Part shown: positions 61,001 through 64,000 of the stretch, piece after piece
Numbering within the stretch: position 1 is the stretch's first letter
How the letters are laid out: every line of letters starts with the position of its first letter
From: Lineus longissimus
Taxonomy: Eukaryota; Nemertea; Pilidiophora; Heteronemertea; Lineidae
Length of the DNA: 64,000 bases
Assembly: GCF_910592395.1 (NCBI RefSeq)
Contig: NC_088326.1
Location: 687,001-751,000, forward strand
Direction of reading: 5' to 3'
Made by a program: the position numbers and the translations under genes
The notes under the pieces: model-generated
What the model was told of the DNA's origin: nothing
What the model saw: only the letters and a program-made list of their open reading frames with translations
Databases searched by the model: none

Positions 61001-63997
61001 ACTAATGTATTGGATATATCCAGTCTAACATTGCCGGAAGGAATGATTAAACCTACAGCAGTTTGGCAGTTCTTTTGATTGGTAGAAATTTGAAATTTGT
61101 ACTCTGCCTTTCTATTGTTATATCATTAGCATATTTTGCATACCAGGTGTGCCAATGATAATCACATAGATGTGAATACAACTTTAGAGTACTGTACATA
61201 TAGTGTATACCCCTTCAGTTCACTAAAACAAATAGACCAAGTTCCTGGTTGGTTGTGATGTCTACATGTATGATAGATTGTCCCCGAGGATATTTTGGTT
61301 TTGCTGCTTGGGTTGAGTTGGATATTGGTGTGGTGAGACTTTATTAAAATGTGTCGACTAACAATGTTTTATGACATGCTTGTCAACCCTTGGGGATGAA
61401 TATTGCCAGATATATGAGGTGTTTTTTGTCAAAACAACGTTCAAAGATAGCAGCCATACTCGCAGAAGACGATATTGGTGTTGTCGGTACAACATGGGCT
61501 GTTGTTCCATTTGTGATTTTCACCATAATCTGCTGGGCTCATTTTGGTAAAGATGACAAAATGTGCTTTATTGTAGGTGTTGCTGGAAAGAGCTATTGTG
61601 CACTTTGCATTTGATTTTTGAAGAAGTGTTCGGTCGGTACAAGTGGCATGGCAAAGGTACTCCGGGAAGACTACTCGGAGACTGCAGTTCTGGATTCATC
61701 CGGAAATGTACACTGGCATTCCAACTACTGTCAAATGTGCTGTGCCCAGTACACAAAATGCTCTTCCTTGTTGTGTGATGACTGTAGTCACCCCTCCAGT
61801 CTCACCATAACCCGTGAGTCTATCATTTTCATTTCAGTGTCTGTGTGTCCTAAGATGGCTGCTGAACACTTGTGTCTCTTCCTGGTACCGTAACCATGGA
61901 TATGTATATTGGACTTAGTCCAATTAAACCAGGTGAGTCATCTTAGCAGGTCTAATGTATTTCTGTGTGAACAAGACGAGGTGCACAAGATCAGTGGCGT
62001 TGCTCTACCAATTTAGCAACGATGTCACTGAATGATGATCCCAGTATTTGGACTAGAGCAGTGATAGGTAAACAAAATGACTCTACTCTACACATGCTCC
62101 ACGATGCATGAAGTAATGACCTGAATCGATGAGTTGTGATTATTTATGCTTTGATCACAGCTGTTCAGGATGGTTATTGATGTGAAACCTCACACGACCG
62201 ATCCTTTTAAAGTTGTTATTTGTATGATATAGAGAATGTGTAAAAATATGACCTACATCTTCCAATATCCAGTGAAATGAAGGGTCATGGACAGTGTTAA
62301 TGGTATATATGTCATTTGCTCCTACTGAGTTCGTGAACAACTCCGTTATCAAGGATGTTTGCCACTGTGGGGTTCATCCTGATCTGTAAAAAGTCTGTGT
62401 GGTAGTCAAAGTAGTCACATAAGTTGTAATCCCTCCCAAAAAGATAAAATTATGGTGCCAAATATTGTGGTATTTTACTAGACTTGTGTCATTGTTGTGT
62501 CTTGCAGGTTTACTGACTGGAGTAATACTCTTGTGTTTACTTCCATCATCAAATACTCGTCCTGAGATGAGCAGACGACATGACGCAGTTGCCATGGCAA
62601 CCTATGAGAATACCATGGCAACCAATGGAAATGTCATGGCAACCAGTAGAAATGCCAAAACGGACAATATATGGCCATCGAGTCGTGAAGAAATACTCAT
62701 CAATTCGAGGAATCTCATGAGAAATTCATTGGCAGCTTGGAGAAAATCTCGCTCAAAGAAAAAAAGATCGGCAGCTTTGCTGGGCAGGAATGATACGCCG
62801 AGTGACAAAGCCACAGAAATGCCTGCGACAGGATTATCGGATAATTCCTCCGTTACGCCATCTAACAGTAAAAAAGTGCACTCAACTGCTGATAATAAAA
62901 CAAACTCGACATTGGGATTGATGATAAATACGTCCAAAGACTCGACAATAGATCCAAATGATACTAGACCGGTTTTGACCAGTCCAATCTTGCCCCCGAC
63001 GTCCAGCATTCCGTTTGATTTCTTAAATGATACTCTCTTGCTAGATCAGAATGACGAGTATGTTGATGACAATGATACTCTTTCGTCAAACCAGTCGGGG
63101 GTTTATGGTAATAGCGTCCCAAGATTCGTTGAGAGTGAGACGTTCATAATATCCCTGATCGTTGGAATCTGCCTGCTCATAACCCTAGGTAAGTCCAGAT
63201 TCATCTGTTGGCCGTCAGAGACAGATTGTTCATTGTTAAAAAATCACTAATACTGCGTCGGCTCTGGAGGTGTGTTAAGAAAGGAACAAAGAAAATGGCC
63301 ACTTGTGGGTTCTCTTTGACCTGGAGTCGGCCCTGAAAAACATCTCGTCTCTTTTCAGTTTCCGTCACTATATTCCTGTGTTACCGTCGCAACCAAGGTT
63401 GCCAACGTCCAAATCTTCCTGCCAGTAAACGTCTCAGTACCCTTAGCAACCACAGCAGTCATGGGAGTTGTAATGGTACCAATCCTGATGATGCAGTCAC
63501 ACTGAGTTATATCAATGCACAGTTTGACCAAAAGGTAGGTCACAAGAATGGTACCATGAGCTGTATGTTGGTTCCATGAAAATGTGCTAGTGAAGAGCTT
63601 TCCAATGAGTGGTTATGTCAGTATGTATATTGGTACCATCATTGATACCATGATATTGATACCATGGGAATGTGCTGGTCAAGAACTTTCCAATGAATGG
63701 TTACATATTTGACAGTTGTTGACTTTTGGTACATCTGTGTCCTTACATTCATGAAGTGCAAGAAAGGAATTCAGTTACGGTTGCCAAACAATAACTGCTG
63801 CCACCAAAATGAGGCACAGTACATTATAACACAGGTGTTTTAGATTTTACAATAATGTTGATTGTTGTCCATTCCAGTTTCTCCAGGACAACCCAGAAGA
63901 GATGCAGTCCCTGGAAAACGACACGTTCCTCAATTCACTCGAGAGCATGATGTTCGTCAACCGCTGGACAGATACGGCCAGCACGTCCAAGTTATGA
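58090..63997 (+). CDS. Unrecognised four-pass membrane protein with a large N-glycosylatable loop; 5' end not found
   Basis: In-phase exons: about 58090-58182 (left edge uncertain), 60214-60264, 61466-61546, 62508-63188, 63359-63534, 63878-63997 (stop). About 400 residues are visible. Hydrophobic segments: PISMIGILGIFASNR; QLVLVSTVFSFLIGGIYAII; WAVVPFVIFTIICWAHFGLL running into TGVILLCLL; and FIISLIVGICLLITLGVSVT. The first two are packed like helices of MS4A/tetraspan-type proteins. Between helices 3 and 4 lies a loop of about 200 residues with nine N-X-S/T sequons, a triple MAT motif and a basic RSKKKRS patch that could be a proprotein-convertase site. The tail after helix 4 is about 95 residues and Ser/Asn-rich. 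The 60264 donor is GC (AGGCAAGT). The last three exons are firm, the first three moderate. I do not recognise the family. Upstream exons should encode the N-terminus. Confidence 0.6.
58509..58602. mobile_element. Short MITE with ACAGGGTGGCCCAGAA ends
   Basis: Terminal inverted repeats ACAGGGTGGCCCAGAA and TTCTGGGCCACCCTGTT enclose about 60 bp. The inner ATAGAAGTCTAT is also palindromic. No coding capacity. Confidence 0.8.
58660..58925. repeat. Dispersed repeat, copy B
   Basis: Partner of 33640-33935 (shared GCCATCTGAGCTAA, GGAACGGGGGACGA, GACCCTTATATG and CAAATTCTCGC blocks). It lies in the first intron seen for the last gene. Confidence 0.65.
59027..59468. mobile_element. Terminal-inverted-repeat element, ends CAGGGCCGTATTTA
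   Basis: The left end CAGGGCCGTATTTAACTTTT and the right end TCTAAATACGGCCCTG are complementary. An internal G-rich block next to the left end and a G/C-rich block next to the right end also pair. AACAG flanks both sides, a possible 5-bp target duplication. No transposase frame. Superfamily unknown to me. Confidence 0.75.
59470..59842 (+). pseudogene. 5'-truncated LINE remnant with zinc-knuckle C-terminus and (ATGTT)n tail
   Basis: The open frame 59482-59739 encodes CGLCDQVCVRDELHYFITCP, the Cys/His pattern typical of the RT-associated zinc-binding C-terminus of non-LTR retrotransposons, and ends in a stop. It is followed by AATAAATT and about nine ATGTT repeats (59794-59842), a usual LINE 3' tail. 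It starts directly after the element at 59027-59468. Confidence 0.75.
63555..63710. repeat. Two tandem copies of the ~57-bp dispersed unit
   Basis: Same unit as at 21618-21735 (core AGAGCTTTCCAATGA.TGGTTA). Here the copies are separated by short TTGATACCATGATA repeats. It is in the last intron of the last gene. Confidence 0.65.
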
Positions 63998-64000
63998 CCA

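Overview
The window is nuclear DNA of an invertebrate animal. The genes have many short exons with GT-AG introns of about 0.1-9 kb, the base composition is AT-leaning, and introns and spacers are full of decayed MITEs, SINE-like tRNA relics, LINE tails and minisatellites. Nothing bacterial or viral is present. A marine lophotrochozoan or basal deuterostome is my guess; the sequence alone does not settle the phylum.

Layout. (1) 322-8362, minus strand: a complete 24-exon MSH6 mismatch-repair gene (1366 aa by my exon joining). It runs from an N-terminal PCNA-binding box through a PWWP domain and MutS core to the ATPase. Directly upstream (8371-9096) is a ~360-bp tandem duplication carrying E2F-, E-box-, CRE- and ETS-like sites in each copy, which looks like a duplicated promoter. 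(2) About 13457-30606, plus strand: a 13-coding-exon class II DYRK kinase, best matched to DYRK4, with a 9-kb second intron holding fold-back elements and MITEs. (3) 38039-45199, plus strand: a 10-exon SLC22-family organic ion transporter (560 aa). (4) 47106-55801, plus strand: a 12-exon phosphatidylserine synthase 1 (PTDSS1, 464 aa). (5) About 58090-63997, plus strand: the 3' part of an unrecognised four-pass membrane protein with a large, heavily N-glycosylatable loop. Its 5' exons were not found.

All exon chains were built by hand from splice consensus, reading phase and family similarity. The first four close in frame from ATG to stop. The genes are unrelated in job (DNA repair, protein kinase, membrane transport, phospholipid synthesis, unknown membrane protein), as expected for an animal chromosome with no operons.

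Spacers and large introns hold three conspicuous minisatellites (21-bp at about 32.5 kb, 57-bp at about 34.2-34.9 kb, 15-bp at about 45.5-45.8 kb). They also hold perfect or near-perfect long inverted repeats at 21.4, 25.5, 39.3 and 55.3 kb, TA-flanked MITEs at 22.7 and 53.4-54.4 kb, other terminal-inverted-repeat elements at 58.5 and 59.0-59.5 kb, and two LINE remnants. The more interesting leads are the duplicated MSH6 promoter, the tetraspan gene with its glycosylated loop and GC-AG intron, and the paired fold-back elements in the kinase intron.
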